A model generated the notes under the pieces. That model was not told where the DNA came from and ran no database searches. It was given only the letters and a program-made list of their open reading frames with translations. From positions 6,023,488 to 6,087,487 of the forward strand of contig CM034544.1 in assembly GCA_020002185.1 (NCBI GenBank): DNA of 64,000 bases, given 5' to 3'. The DNA comes from Paraescarpia echinospica (Eukaryota > Annelida > Polychaeta > Sabellida > Siboglinidae). The stretch's first letter is position 1. Every line of letters begins with the position of its first letter. This document shows, in pieces, positions 1 through 12,100 of this stretch. The translations under genes were made by a program, and so were the position numbers.

Positions 1-82
1 AAAACTAGGAACGTGCTGCCTCCCTTTAAAGCATGAAATTCACAACAATGTTAGCGGGACCGGCTCCCGCAATAATACACAC

Positions 83-358
83 CTCGGTATTGTTACTTCC
101 CCGGCCGTCAGCACACGTCGTCGGTGCCCCGACCGCCGCCGGAGTCCTGTCCCCGAGCTGTACGACGTATCTGTGGGTCGTCGGCTCGTAGTCCCCGCCG
201 TAGTCGTGGTGCGACTTGGTCTTCTTGAGCCCGCTCTGCGACAGCTTTGACGACGTCTGGTGCACGACACGGCCGTCACCGCCGCTCACGTTTCCGCCGT
301 GATCCTCCGCCTCGTCCTCCGTCTGCATTTTACGCTTGCGCGATCCGTTGTCGCTCAT
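83..358 (-). CDS. Possible first coding exon of an unknown gene
   Basis: An open frame on the minus strand starts with ATG at 358 and stays open to the left edge region. A GT donor at 82-81 (codons ..AAT ACC GAG, then GTGTGT) would end the exon at 83, giving about 92 residues. The sequence is rich in CpG and GC compared with the AT-rich flanks, as first exons and CpG-rich promoters often are. The peptide begins MSDNGSRKRKMQTEDE. It has a basic RKRK stretch near the N-terminus (possible nuclear localisation signal), an acidic and Gly-rich segment, and a second basic patch (KKTKSHH). No domain is recognised, so no function is given. It could also be a chance CpG-rich open frame. The rest of the gene would lie left of the window. 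Confidence 0.4.
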
Positions 359-414
359 TACACCGTCCAGGTCGTCGTCTAAATTCCTACGGCAGAAACA
401 CGTATTATGATAAC

Positions 415-605
415 ATGGGGTGGGACGCGGTGGCCGAGCGAACAGAGTGCCGGGCTTTCGATTGGAGGAACAGGGGCTCGAATCCTGGTGCCGACCGGTC
501 GGTGGTTCGGTACCGGTATCGGCCGCCGTGTCGAAACTTTGGCAATTTCGTTCACCCTACGTTGCCTGTGTCTTTCGGAAGAGACCCTATAAGCCGTTGC
601 GCATG
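415..605 (+). mobile_element. tRNA-derived SINE, copy 1
   Basis: The head looks like a degenerate tRNA. It has an A-box-like GTGGCCGAGCG near 430 and a B-box-like GGCTCGAATCC near 475, about 45 bases apart as in type II tRNAs. The body continues with TCGAAACTTTGGCAATTTCG and GCCTGTGTCTTTCGGAAGAG. Both body motifs recur in the copy at 12,320-12,500, which shows this is a dispersed element and not a tRNA gene. No acceptor-stem pairing was confirmed. Confidence 0.65.
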
Positions 606-784
606 GTTTCTTATATTTGGCGTCTATACTAGGGGAAGAAAAGATCTCACGAAATAAATAGAAAAACTCTGTCGTGGATTCACTCAGCTGGGATCTCATT
701 ATTTAAACTCCCATTGGAGTTAATGTCCGAATATGAACAAAGCCATTTAACAGTATAAAAAGAAGGATAAGCGTTATGAGCAAT

Positions 785-875
785 ACATACATACATGCAT
801 GCGTGCGTGCGTGTGTGCGTGCGTGCGTGCGTGCGTGCGTGCGTACGTACATACGTACATACATACATACAGTAT
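785..875. repeat. GTGC/ATAC microsatellite
   Basis: Compound tetranucleotide repeat: ATAC/ATGC units, then GTGC repeated about a dozen times, then TACA/TACG units. Confidence 0.9.
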
Positions 876-969
876 CGTTTATTATGACACAGGCGCCGCA
901 AGCGGACGGCGTGAGGAGCTGAGCAATATTTTTGGTGGAAGCTGGAGATAGCTGAAGGGTTGCATTTTG

Positions 970-1245
970 GATGCAATTTGAGCTTAAGAGCGTAAAGGGG
1001 TGGTTTGGGGGGAAGGGAGGATGCAATGGGAGGGTGCAATGGGAGGTTCTTGAAGAGCTTAATGTGGGGTATTTTGTCGGGCCTCAACGGTGTGCAATTG
1101 GAAGTTTCTCGAGAGCCCCAGGGGGTAATTGGAGGTTTTTGGAGAGCCTCGCGAGGGTGCAGTTGAGCCCCCCTCCGACTTCCGATGTCATGATACGACA
1201 GCGGAGTGGCGCTGAAACTTCGGTTCAGCCCATCCAATATTAATT
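970..1245 (-). repeat. MITE-like dispersed repeat, inverted partial copy
   Basis: The segment CTTCCGATGTCATGATACGA near 1,180-1,200 matches, with one change, the reverse complement of the stretch near 2,035-2,060. Neighbouring GTGCAATTGGAAGTTT also has a reverse-complement counterpart near 1,940-1,960. This is therefore an inverted relative of the element at 1,903-2,327. Inside it, a phrase like GGTGCAATGGGAGGTT recurs several times with variation. Confidence 0.5.
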
Positions 1246-1249
1246 TCGT

Positions 1250-1900
1250 TCCGGCGCCAGTGAATCATGATTGTAGATTGTCGATAGCTTCATTATTTTG
1301 TAAGTTATTGCACTTTTAGATGTCAGGACAGCGTTTCTGTCTACTGTACTGCCGTCTTTTCAGACTCCGGTGTACTCACCTGCGGGCTTTAGATAACTGT
1401 CGTCGGGAAGACCTTAACACCATGTCTGGCGTGCCACCTGCAACATAACTGCCTTTGTTACTAAGGACGCTCTCACCGAATCAGTGACGTCAGAATTGTG
1501 TGCATCACGTGATCAGCCCAAGAACCCCCACACCGGGTTTCCGTCGTAGCATACGCGCGAGTTGAAATGAAGTTGCGAGCTCACGCATCACAGGACGTGC
1601 GTCACTTCCTAAAAAAAACGTTCGCAGCGTAAATCGTTCTATGTGGTGTTCGTAGTGCGTTCTTACGTATAATTGTTCGTAACGTACTTCGTGCTTAGGC
1701 CTACTATGACTCTGTCGATAAACGTACGTAGGCTTACGCGTCGTGAAACGAATGTACAAAGAGGCGAGCGCGAACAACGTCGGGAGAGAGGCAAAGCGTA
1801 CTCTGGGCTGACCGTGTTGGGTTTCTCCGTAACTTAGGGGTATTCTATATAGAACATCACGCTTAAAGGGAGTGGGGTGCCCCGGGTCAACGCACAAGCC
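1250..1900. other. No feature recognised
   Basis: I see no supported gene here. The minus-strand open frame over 1,505-1,984 has no recognisable domain and overlaps repeat sequence. Confidence 0.5.
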
Positions 1901-1902
1901 AG

Positions 1903-2327
1903 GGGCGGTTCCAGAGAGAGGATAGTGTGGGGGCAAAAACCTCCAATTGCACGCCTTGAGGCTCGCACTGGCGGCCGAGCCCATCCATTACTGGGTGGTC
2001 TTAGCCGGAGCTTCAGCACGATTCCGCTATCGCGCTGTCGGATCATGACATCGGAAGGCGGGGAAGGCGGTGCTGTTTAATTTTTTAGCAGCATGCCGCC
2101 GTAACTTCAGCTTCTCTGCTGTCTCGGCTGCTCGACTGATGACATCGGAAGACGGGAAGGAGAGATGCTACTGAAATTATTTCGCGGCGACGTTCACAAG
2201 GGGCACGTAACGAGGGCACATTCAAAAGGTCTAGGGTGCACGCCACTCTAGCTCAGGCATAACGCGGCCATATTCCAATGGTCTAAGGGGCACGTGCCCC
2301 CCAGGCCCACCTAGACACGTCTATGCA
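1903..2327 (+). mobile_element. MITE-like repeat with CAGGGGCGG-type end
   Basis: The left end reads CAGGGGCGGTTCCAGAG. The right part reads GGGGCACGTGCCCCCCAGGC followed by a degenerate CCTAGACACGTCTATG. A related copy at 3,998-4,372 has the clearer right end CCCCTGGATCCGCCTG, which is the inverse of a CAGGGGCGGATCCAG-type terminus. Shared internal phrases include GACATCGGAAGA, CAGCTTCTCTGC and repeated 'ggcacattcaaaaggtctaggg'-like runs. No coding capacity is seen. Probably a non-autonomous DNA element, class unassigned. Confidence 0.5.
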
Positions 2328-2329
2328 AG

Positions 2330-2675
2330 CCTTATATAGGAGTGGAGTTCACTGGACAAGCGTTACGTAACGATTAAAAAACGAAAACGTGTTATCTCGT
2401 CTAATTGTCAATATCAGACTAATAGCAATAATTATTGGCAGTTGCAATTAGAAGCGTGTGTCTTTTGATGATTTGCGCGTATATCGATACAAAAAGGCGC
2501 CCAATGGTTTCAATGTAATATTGATGACTTGTTGACTTATACTCCTCTGGTACCGTCTAAACAAGGCGCTCGTAGCGCATACTCTGTGATCAGAACAAGG
2601 GTTCAGTAAGCTAATGATGTGCCCCTAAGGAGTTTCTATTTAAAGGCACGTTTTTTTTGTATAGTGCAGTGTCCA
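2330..2675. other. No feature recognised
   Basis: AT-rich sequence without a supported gene or repeat. Confidence 0.4.
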
Positions 2676-2950
2676 GTCCTTAGGATTTCTCAAAGCGCAT
2701 TAAACTTTACTCCCTGGCAGACTTGCTCAATCGAACATCATCTCGACTTCTCTGGGAAACATTCAGCCACGTTACAATTAATGCGCGAAGATTATTCGAA
2801 CACAAGTATCCATCACTGTCTATAGCCAAGTACCGATGCACACAACTGAGTGAACTGGAGCAGTGTAGAGTGCACGAACTTGCCCAAGGTTCGAAACAAC
2901 AGCGCATTATTCGAACCAGGATTCTCTCGATTGAAAACCTGGTGTTCTAT
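2676..2950 (+). repeat. Dispersed repeat family D, copy 1
   Basis: Collinear with copies at 18,620-18,790 and 48,060-48,340. The shared string runs roughly CTTAGGATT, then CAAAGNGCATTAAACTTTACTCC, CAGAC, TCTGGGAAACATTCAGCCA, ACAATTA, ATTATTC, TATCA and CTGTCTATAGC. Near its right end it has GGTTCGAAACA and ATTCTCTCGATTGAAAACC. No coding capacity is evident. Confidence 0.6.
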
Positions 2951-2959
2951 TCACTGCCC

Positions 2960-3675
2960 CACTGCGCTCCATATTTACCTGTATACATGGTTTCAGTTCC
3001 CACATTAGAATGAACATGACTTGTAGAATCTCTGCTGAAAGAAATAATCAACGTAAGGATGAAGGGAATTGTCCACATTCCGAACCCGCAGTTAGGTGTA
3101 CGTGTACTCGAACCCTGATCGACTTGGCGCGGAGTGAGCAGCTGATTTGCATAATTCCAATATGGCTACCAATTATCAATATTTTGCCAGACCTTTACTG
3201 TCATACAAGGCCGTAAGTGTACGTGACTGTTGCCGTCTTTGCAGGATATGGATTCACACTATATGCAATATCAACGTACTTATACATATAGATCACGGTT
3301 AGTCTGATAGAAAAGCATCCAGGTGTCCATCAGAAATTGGACTAATTTTTTATTACTGATTGTTCTTGTGGTGTTTGAATTGTTTTAAAATTTGGATGTC
3401 GTAATAAACAGCAAATATGTGGACAACATAAATTGGTTCTTCGGAACAAAATATCCAACATTTTTGTAGATTGAATGTATACATGTCACTACTTTATGTA
3501 TTTTCTCAAACACAGACGCAATAAAGTTTGTATAGTTATGGATAATAGTTAAAATCAGTGATGTAAGAAGTCGAACATCACAAAAGACAAGCCTTTTGGG
3601 GCACTCCTCATCTTTGAGAGGCTGTTTTCGCAATTTGCCAAAATATTTTGCCAATATGCTCAATGCAACATATAT
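2960..3675. other. No feature recognised
   Basis: AT-rich sequence. The minus-strand open frame at 3,385-3,798 has no recognisable domain and overlaps the LINE fragment on the other strand. Confidence 0.4.
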
Positions 3676-3679
3676 ATAG

Positions 3680-3995
3680 TTGATCCTAACGCTCCACGAT
3701 CTTGCAGCTGCATTACAGAAAAGAGAATGGTTCGATGCGTCTCTCCTGGACCTCAACAAGGCATTTGAGGAGGGGTTCAACAAGCTACTCGCCAGCATAA
3801 ATCAGCAAGTACTGGTAGAAGGTCATTCATCCGCCCCAGCCAGGTGTTCCACGAGGAAACATGTCAGGACCCCTCCTGTTCCTTCGCTGTATCAACGACA
3901 TGCCATAGAAGCTAGGTCGTTTCCACCTGCCGTCTCTTCGCTGATTTTAGCTTCCTGCACAGAAAGATAAAAAGACAAAGACGACATCTATACCA
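3680..3995 (+). pseudogene. LINE reverse transcriptase fragment (decayed)
   Basis: The frame from 3,680 reads ILTLHDLAAALQKREWFDAS, then LLDLNKAFEE. This matches the RT block normally ending in D-F-S-K-A-F-D, where the catalytic Asp is changed here. It continues QQVLVEGHSSAPA, a phrase placed before the GVPQG block in Jockey/CR1-like RTs. A frame shift follows. In another frame a trace of GPLLFL..INDMP and an 'FADFSFL' remnant of the FADD box can be read up to about 3,990. Several motifs are broken, so it is non-functional. The clade is not assigned. Confidence 0.65.
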
Positions 3996-3997
3996 TA

Positions 3998-4372
<375 letters not shown>

Positions 4373-4414
4373 TGATGCTGTAGTGTCTCATTTATCTTCT
4401 TTATTTCAGAAAAC

Positions 4415-4640
4415 AAACTAAAGAAGAGAAAATGGAGGTGGTTAGGACATACACTGAGAAAACCTGCAACAAACATCACACGACAAGAAATTACATAGAA
4501 CCCTCCAGGGAAGAGAAGAAGAAGAAGGCCGAGAAACACGGAAAGCGAAAGAAAGCAGATTGGAAAACCTGGAAAGAAATTTAGAAAATGGCATCAAACC
4601 GACAAAAGTGGAGGACCATGGTCGATGGCCTCTGCTCCCA
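4415..4640 (+). pseudogene. 3' end of a LINE ORF (C-terminal tail)
   Basis: Read across two frames, the translation gives KRKWRWLGHTLRKP, ITRQE, NPPGKRRRRPRNT and KWRTMVDGLCSQ. This order (KWRWxGHxLR, GKRRRGRPxxT, WRxxVDGLCS) is the typical C-terminus of LINE ORF2 proteins with a YADD-type RT. Frame changes and a stop show that it is dead. The last codons are the seed of the tandem array that follows. Confidence 0.7.
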
Positions 4641-5050
4641 GCGAGCAAACAGTGGAGGACCATGGTCGATGACCTCTGCTCCCAGTGAGCAAACAGTGGA
4701 GAACCATGGTCGATGGCCTCTGCTCCCAGCGAACAAACAGTGGAGGACCATGGTCGATGGCCTCTGCTCCCAGTGAGCACACAGTGGAGGACCATGGTCG
4801 ATGGCCTCTGCTCCCAGTGAGCAAACAGTGGAGGACCATGGTCGATGGCATCTGCTCCCAGCGAGCAAACAGTGGAGGACCATGGTCGATGGCTTCTGCT
4901 CCCAGCGAACAAACAGTGGAGGACCATGGTCGATGGCCTCTGCTCCCAGTGAGCAAACAGTGGAGGACCATGGTCGATGGCCTCTGCTCCCAGCGAGCAA
5001 ACAGTGGAGGACCATGGTCGATGGCCTCTGCTCCCAGCGAACAAACAGGT
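4606..5050. repeat. 44-bp minisatellite built from a LINE 3' coding end
   Basis: About ten copies of a 44-bp unit (gtggaggaccatggtcgatg, then gcctctgctcccagYgaRca plus aaca). In its first frame the unit encodes WRTMVDGLCSQ, the final residues of the LINE ORF just upstream. Copies differ mainly by CAGCGA/CAGTGA and single bases. The array ends in GTCTAAGTAAGTAAG, the same 3' tail as the LINE end at 5,111-5,360. Because 44 is not a multiple of 3, all frames stay open by chance, which explains the long overlapping frames on both strands. Confidence 0.9.
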
Positions 5051-5110
5051 CTAAGTAAGTAAGTCTCATTTTGCATTACGCACCTTTTTAATTTCTTACG
5101 TAGGCCTATA

Positions 5111-5360
5111 TTGATTTCAAGTGTATTAAATTACAAAGAAAGAGAACAGCACGTGCAGCAATGGAGTGGGTGCCTGAAGGTGGAAACAGAAGGAGAGGAA
5201 GGCCGACTAAGACCCGGCGCAAGACATTTAAAGAAGATCTGGCAGAAATGGAAATTACCTGGAATGAGGCCAAATAAATTGCGAAAGACCGTAATAGATG
5301 GAGAAAGCTCGTCGCCCGATGTCCCGAAAGGAACAGGAGGAACTACGTCTAAGTAAGTCA
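5111..5360 (+). pseudogene. Second LINE ORF 3' end with TAAG tail
   Basis: Reading across frames gives RRKTFKEDLAEMEITWNEA, then AKDRNRWRKLVARCPERN, ending in GTCTAAGTAAGT. This is the classic C-terminus of a LINE protein (WRRTFKEDL..., RxxWRxLVA). It carries an internal stop and shifts. The TAAG-type tail is shared with the array at 4,606-5,064, so both ends likely come from one LINE family. Confidence 0.65.
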
Positions 5361-5364
5361 ATTA

Positions 5365-6044
5365 CATTTAGTAAGAGAAGGTGGCTGATAACGTAGGAGA
5401 CATTGGGAAAAATTGGATGAAAAGCATCATATAATTTGAATGATAGGGGCAATACATCAAATGTAGATTGGATGAGAAAAACGATCAGTCCGCTCAACAT
5501 TCATAATAAAATAATATTTTGTTATTACATAATATTATTTACATTAATTACATTATTATATAATATTGCACATTGTGTCCATTTCTAAATTTAGCTGAAA
5601 AATTGTTTGTAGTATCAACCGTTGTAAGTGTTCATTGCAAATCATACAATAAACGTGGCATGGAATTCGTCATCGTGAAAACTTTTACTACTGCTACTTT
5701 TGGCTTGCCATATTCCAGGCACTCGAAATGATCATGGGGAATCCCTTAGTGGTGGAATTCCCTTGCACGTGTACGCGTGGGGTCATGACATTGCTGCAGA
5801 TATTTTTGGTGTATTCCTTGAGGCACAAGAAATTCAGATCGAAAATTATTTGTACTCGTGTATTAAAAATCTTATTATAATAACTAATACACAATGTACC
5901 ATTGTAAATCATCTTGGCATATGTTAATTTAAATTAAAAGTAAATATAAACCAATCAACGCGTTGCTGCTTAACCGGAAGGCATTGCTGTCTGCGGTCGC
6001 ATGTGTTCTTGAGGACGAAAAAGTTTACTTCGATAACTACAGAA
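5365..6044 (+). promoter_or_regulatory. Upstream region of MRPL12
   Basis: The stretch between the LINE remnant and the MRPL12 start codon is AT-rich with no other gene seen. A CCAAT motif lies at 5,951-5,955, about 90 bases before the ATG, followed by CAACGCGTTG. No TATA box is evident at a fitting distance. The promoter is inferred from position only. Confidence 0.35.
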
Positions 6045-6109
6045 ATGGCTTTGAATGCTATTAGGACGAGTAGTGCAATTTTACCTAGCTGTATCAGAAA
6101 CATTATAAG
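6045..6109 (+). CDS. MRPL12: MRPL12 exon 1 (presequence)
   Basis: ATG at 6,045; encodes MALNAIRTSSAILPSCIRNI plus one residue and two bases, ending AG|GTGAGA. The peptide is an Arg-bearing amphipathic presequence. Its phase (two bases left over) is exactly what exon 2 needs (AG+G makes Arg). It was found by that phase and by the donor, since it is too short for a usual ORF search. Confidence 0.82.
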
Positions 6110-9100
6110 GTGAGACAGCACGTATTATACGTTTACTGATATTTAGCGTACTTGTAACTAGCTGACATGGGTATTTTAAAACCGGCCGCTGTCCCGTCAC
6201 TGACATCAACTTGTCACTGTCACATCACGTTCCAAACTAGCATGCATTATTTGGTTAGCAGATACCGTGTGATTTATTTCAAATGCGGATGATATCCACA
6301 AACCACAGATAGTCGAAGTCCTGCTCTTGACTTATGATAAATTTTTTTACAGTTGTCTGGTCCTGGAGATTCAGAATGTTACGGAATCACCACCAAGACT
6401 AGTCCAAGACCAAGGCAAAACCAAGGGCAGAAATGCCAGATTTGACGATCTTTTAATTTCTTACCTAACCATGAAAACGGCCACCAACAGCCGCCAAACT
6501 TCTCCTCACAAATCTTAAATACATATCATACACTACGTTACCAAAAAAGTTATTTTACATTCCTACCACGATCAAATTTCGCAAAACAAACTCAAGTAAA
6601 ACTCGACTTCTATGGCGGCGATTATCCGTTGCTCCGCAGTTACCATAAAATTGATATGGTGTCGAGCTTCACAGAAATTCTGTAGAGTGCCAGTGGCGCT
6701 ATCATTACTGTATGCATGTTCGCGCGCGATATAAATATATATAATATATCGTTAATATATACGGGCGTGTGTTAGTTATAATATTGGCATTGTTTATGTT
6801 AAAAAGTAGCTCGATTAATTAAGGTATAATTATTATCATCAGTATGGTTTGCAGGTAATGAAAGTTTTCTACTTAATATAAAAAACCAAATAAGTCTTAC
6901 GAATAGCCAATACTTGTGTTCCCGTGGGTCAATTCTTTTTCAGATGATGACCAACGCACGAGTCGGTACTCCAACGAATGACACAATTTTGGGGGGCATT
7001 CAGACTTAGGATGAATCATATATATATTCATTTATGTAAACTTTTTTTTAAATTGCGCATTTTGCTAAAAGTGGAGGTTTAAATAATAAAATTATGCACA
7101 ATTTGCTGCCACTGTGAATGTAAAAGGAAACTACTTGTGATACATCCATTGGCGGTGGACACCACAATTTGACATAACTGCAGCAAAATTATGACGAGCT
7201 TAATTCGAAGATGAATTTTATTCTTTAAGTCGTTCTTCCCACATTAAAAAGCACTAAGATATTAGTCAGAGCCCTCACTAGGATTTCTAGAAAGGGGTAA
7301 TGTACCCCCTTCTGTTGAAAACAAGGGGTAAAAAATTAAATCAAGGGGTAATTTGTTCGGGTTTTCGACTGCCAATGGGAGATTATTTATTTAAAAGTTC
7401 CAGCTGCTGCCCTGCAAATATCCATGTTCTGTTAATGAGTGTCCAATACGTTTAACTTTCTACACAACTTGCCCTGCGGCTGTGAATATGCATGTTCTGT
7501 GGATTTCCAACACATTATTTACGCAGCTAAACGATATTCTTATCTCGTTTCTTGTTTACAATGCAACCATTCCACGTAGACAAACATACTCTGAAAATAT
7601 TTTATGCGCCTTTGTTGTTAAAACATTGCCGCGGTTTGCATCTGCGGTGAGCGATAATACAAGCCGGTGGCGTTCCCAGACAACGACAACGTCGAAGACG
7701 CTCACTGCCAATGCAGTCCGCGGCGCCAGTTGGACTGCAAGCATGTGTGCACACATTGTCGAGAAGTTAAAATAAATAAGTTTTTTTAATTTAAAAAGCA
7801 AATCCAGTTATCGTTTTCTTTCTGACCTATATTATAAACCCGGCACAAAAAAAAACCCACATAGTCCTAAGACCTAGTCATAGAACTTCCAAACTTCTTC
7901 ACAACATGTCAACAATATCTACGACGCATCTATATATATAATTATGCATATCACGTGTAAAATACACTTACTATCTTATAACGATCACTATTTACAAAAA
8001 CATAAGATGTATTTGTGTTATGGCGACGTTTTGCCATTGCTGCGACGATGTACATGACTATGACTTTTACAAAACTCCCTGGACAAGGCTCGCGGCGTGC
8101 GTCCAATTCACGGGATTGGTATTATCAATCGGATCACTAGTAAAACGTTTCAGTTTCCAGACCAGTGTTCACAAAACTTCACCTGCTATCATAATTTTTG
8201 CAGACGCAGTTTTTTGGCGCGGCGAACCCCGATTGTGCGTACCAGCCCAGGGCAGGTTAAAAACATGTCACTGCCGATGCGAATGTTCACGCATGGTGTC
8301 CAAAATAATGCGTGAAATGCCAAAAATCATGCGTATATATGCCTAATATTACGCTAACGGGAGCTCTGTTAGTATTATTTTATAATTAAAAAACGACCTA
8401 CGGCGACCATGGCAGGCAAAGCCTGCCAAATCCGCTGTCTAAAAATTTACTAACTCTACCCAAATTATTTTTTCTGCCGGATACCCTGTTATTGTAATAA
8501 ATGTCCAATAAAATCATATATAGGTATGTAGTTTTCCAATTAGGCCTAATTTCAAAAACTAGTCATCAGACAGCTGCTGCTTCAACAACCAGACAGTAGA
8601 CAGCTGCTGCTTCAACAACCAGACATCAGACAGCTTCTGCTTCAGTAGAATTGAAAATACAACACTGAAGAGTCCAAACAAAAATAATTTAAGTCCACCA
8701 TGAAATCTTGGTTCAATTTCAGTATTTGGTAAATAGAGACGGGTTGTGGAGTGAAACATCTCTCTCTCTCTCTCTCTCATCACACCAGTCACTGACTACA
8801 TAAGGCCTGCAGGTTCTTCAGCCGTGTGCTGTCAAATGAATTCCCGCTGGTATTTTACTGATAGAACTTGAAGAAGCTACATCATGGACTTGTAAAATAT
8901 GAAGCCACATATTATTATAGTAGAAAATCAAACAGCTAGGGCCAACTTGAGATGGGCTATGCCTTAGGAAACAATGCCCAAACTTTGTGTCGTACGGGAC
9001 AATTTTCAAATATCTAAGTATAATCTAATTTCAAGAAATATTTTGTGACTAATTTATATTTTTACTTATAGGTTGAATTTAGAGAATTTGAAGAAACAAT

Positions 9101-12100
9101 TTTTTTGCAATTAGAATAACGATATTATGAAAACGTTCAGCTTTGTGTGTGTCATACGGAACATGGCACTAAATTAATTAACAGTTAAGACATTTCACAT
9201 CCACACTATTCAAGTTGTGTGTACATTGGATATAACCCTAATGAGTTGATTTATAGCATTCAGTAACATAAAAAAGCTTATTTAAAAAAATGGGTTAATG
9301 GAAGTCAGATTAAGAAAATGTCTGAAAAAAATTAAAATCTGTACTTTTCTTCAAAATTGTCCAAAGAAACACAGTAAGAATGTTTTTAATAAAAAAGTAA
9401 ACTGTCCCACTCACTTGATATATCTGAGCATATGAATACCTATGAACAGGTTGTTCAGAGCAATTTTTTATTTAACATGCAAGGACACCTTTCTATGGAA
9501 TCGCTTCAAACTGATCGATCTGTGAACACCTACTGGTAGATGTTAAATTGGCAGACTCCTAGAAAATGGCTCATTGAATGTTGCACAAACAAAACATTCA
9601 AATTGAGAGTGCAATAGCACATCCACCTGGCATGCTAGGGCTCCGAGTTCAAAACCCAGACCAGACAGGCATGTATATTTGGTGTAAAAACCAGGCTCTC
9701 AACATTAGGGACCATGTATTCCTCGTGACTCGGAGATCAAATTAATGTTAGTCCTGTCTCAATTTGGGATGTAAAAGAACCACTGAGGACGACAAGCACC
9801 CTGGCAGTGACCACCGTCAGTGCCAGCATAGAAAGGTCAGTTTGGTGATACTGTTCTGAAAAAGGCTGACTAGTTGAATGAGACCTCATAAGACAATAAC
9901 ATTGAAACCATAATATATACAGACTAGTCAACACTGCCGAGCACTTGAAAAAGTAGAACTAGAATTGCAAACTAAGTGCGGATTGTTTAGTAAACAGCCA
10001 CTGTTGTCACTTATTGCGAAGGCATCATTACCAAAGTACTGGATTATCTGGATATTAACAATCTTTCCAATTGGACTAGGTTTAATTATATGAACTAGCC
10101 CGAGTTAATTTTAGTTAAATGGACTTATATTCGTTGTATGACTTATTAGTATTACTAGTAAATACACATTTTTCCAGGATTTTCCCACTGCCCTGTCTAA
10201 AACCAGTTTCCCCCGGAAATGTACCTTTCCTGTTCTGGGTAACAGATCAATGTTTGTTTCAAACTGCTGTGGTAAACTGCCGACCAGCTTTACCGTGCTG
10301 CATACGCTTGACCCTGGGCGGATCCAGTTAGAACGATTTGGATTACCACTGGCGTTTATTTTATTTCCAATTATTGAATTACACTGTTTATTTATGTATG
10401 TTTGGTAATTGGCAAATCCTAACTGGGTATCACGCCAATGGATGTCAAGGGCTTAGTCAGAGACCTGTCTTCAAAACTGGCAGATGACTAGCCAAAACTG
10501 GTAATTACAACTGGTAAGATGGGTGGAATCTAGAGGGAACCGGCTTGCCACTAGATTACCTTATAGTTCAACGTCTAGGGGGCCACATTAATGACTGATG
10601 TTGGCATAACTGATAATGAAACAAGTGGATCTGTATTAATTACGTAAATGACTCAAGTGACACTGGTTTGTCATTAAAAAATAAACTGTCCAACGGTGGC
10701 ACAAACTGACAGTGATTCACATGAATGGCTTCCACGTAAGCCGTTCACGTGCTAAAAGGCACAATTTTGATTCATTCAAGACTGGCAAAAAATAATTTAT
10801 GGCTAAGGGCCTGTTCACCCCCCCCCCATCCAAAAGAGGGGTTGGTGGGTCTCTAGATAAAGCTATGGCTGACCTGTGGACATACTGGGAGTAGGACCTT
10901 TGCTTCCGGCTGCTGTGTGTGTTACGCTGTGTGATGATGTTTCAGGCCGTCCCTGTCAGCTCCCAGCTTTATCGCGTGTAAACGATGGACAGCGCCCCAG
11001 AGGAGATACAGCACTGCAGAAGCTCTGGCCACCCCACAGGCAGAGGGTGAACAGAAAGTATATAATCCCAAGATACAGAAACTCGTTGAAGACATCGGGT
11101 CACTGACGCTCCTGGAAGTAGCTGACCTAAATGAATTACTTAAAGTAAGTTCCCGATTCGGGCTTCAAAATTAGCATTCTGAGCCAGGACTAAGAGTGCT
11201 GTGTGATTAAAGGAAAAATGTGTGCTCACTTATGCAATAAAATGCGAATGTAGTCTTGTGTCGTGGAATTGCTATGGTGATGGTTTACAAGTTCTGTGAT
11301 ACCTACGCACCAAATTTCATATGTACGCATTATTCCAGCCCGTCTTGAACATTCTGACATTAACAACATAGGCAGTTGTGAGACTGGACTTATAGTATGT
11401 TCTAAAAGCACAAACCACATTTTTCAGGAGTTCTGTAGCTGTTAGTGGCATATAAATTTGAAACAGTCAGCCAGGAACAAGAAACTGTAATTCGATAAAG
11501 TTCTTTTAAAGCATCTTATTTGGAAAATATACAGTGATGCACGATACAACAAACATCTTAATGGACTTCTTTAGTTTGCTTATTTTGTGCATTTTAATTT
11601 AATAACTAATTTGGCATTTTTTACGTATGTTATGCATTATACAATATACATTTTTATGTAATTATTGAGTTTACCTCTATATATTTATGTCATTATTTTG
11701 TTTAGTTTACCAGTATCTTATACAGCGTACTCTTTTATGTCATTATTTAGTTTAGTTTATTTCTATATTTGTGTTTGAAACTCTATACATTTTTATGTCA
11801 TTATTTAGTTTACCTCTATATATTTGTCATTATTTAGTTTAGTTTACCAGTATGTTATACAGCGTACTCTTTTATGTCATTATTTAGTTTAGTTTATTTC
11901 TATATTTGTGTTTGAAACTCACAACCCGCAGAATATTAAATGTATATTTTGTGAACTTTATTGTGAATAAAGAACGTTTATTATAATTATGTCAATGCAG
12001 TTTATAAAAAAAACCTTTCACATTGAGCACAACTTTGGAATATTTGTGCAGTAGAGTTGACTGTATTGTGAATATGTCGTAGAGCACGCTAAAGATCACA

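Larger units (their letters stand above)
6110..10945. other. MRPL12 intron 1 (4.8 kb): no gene seen
   Basis: Mostly AT-rich sequence. It holds a short 33-bp tandem repeat near 8,566-8,650, a (TC)n tract at 8,759-8,779, a possible tRNA-like SINE remnant near 9,600-9,900 (B-box-like GAGTTCAAAACCC) and a C-run near 10,818. Open frames at 7,482-7,775 and 8,020-8,346 show no domain. Confidence 0.5.

Noticed and set aside
420..500. Functional tRNA gene
   Set aside because: A and B boxes are present but stems do not pair convincingly, and the same body recurs at 12,320, which fits a SINE.
4442..5076. Apparent repeat proteins (PWSSTVCSLGAEAIDHG-type) on both strands
   Set aside because: Frames of the 44-bp LINE-derived minisatellite.
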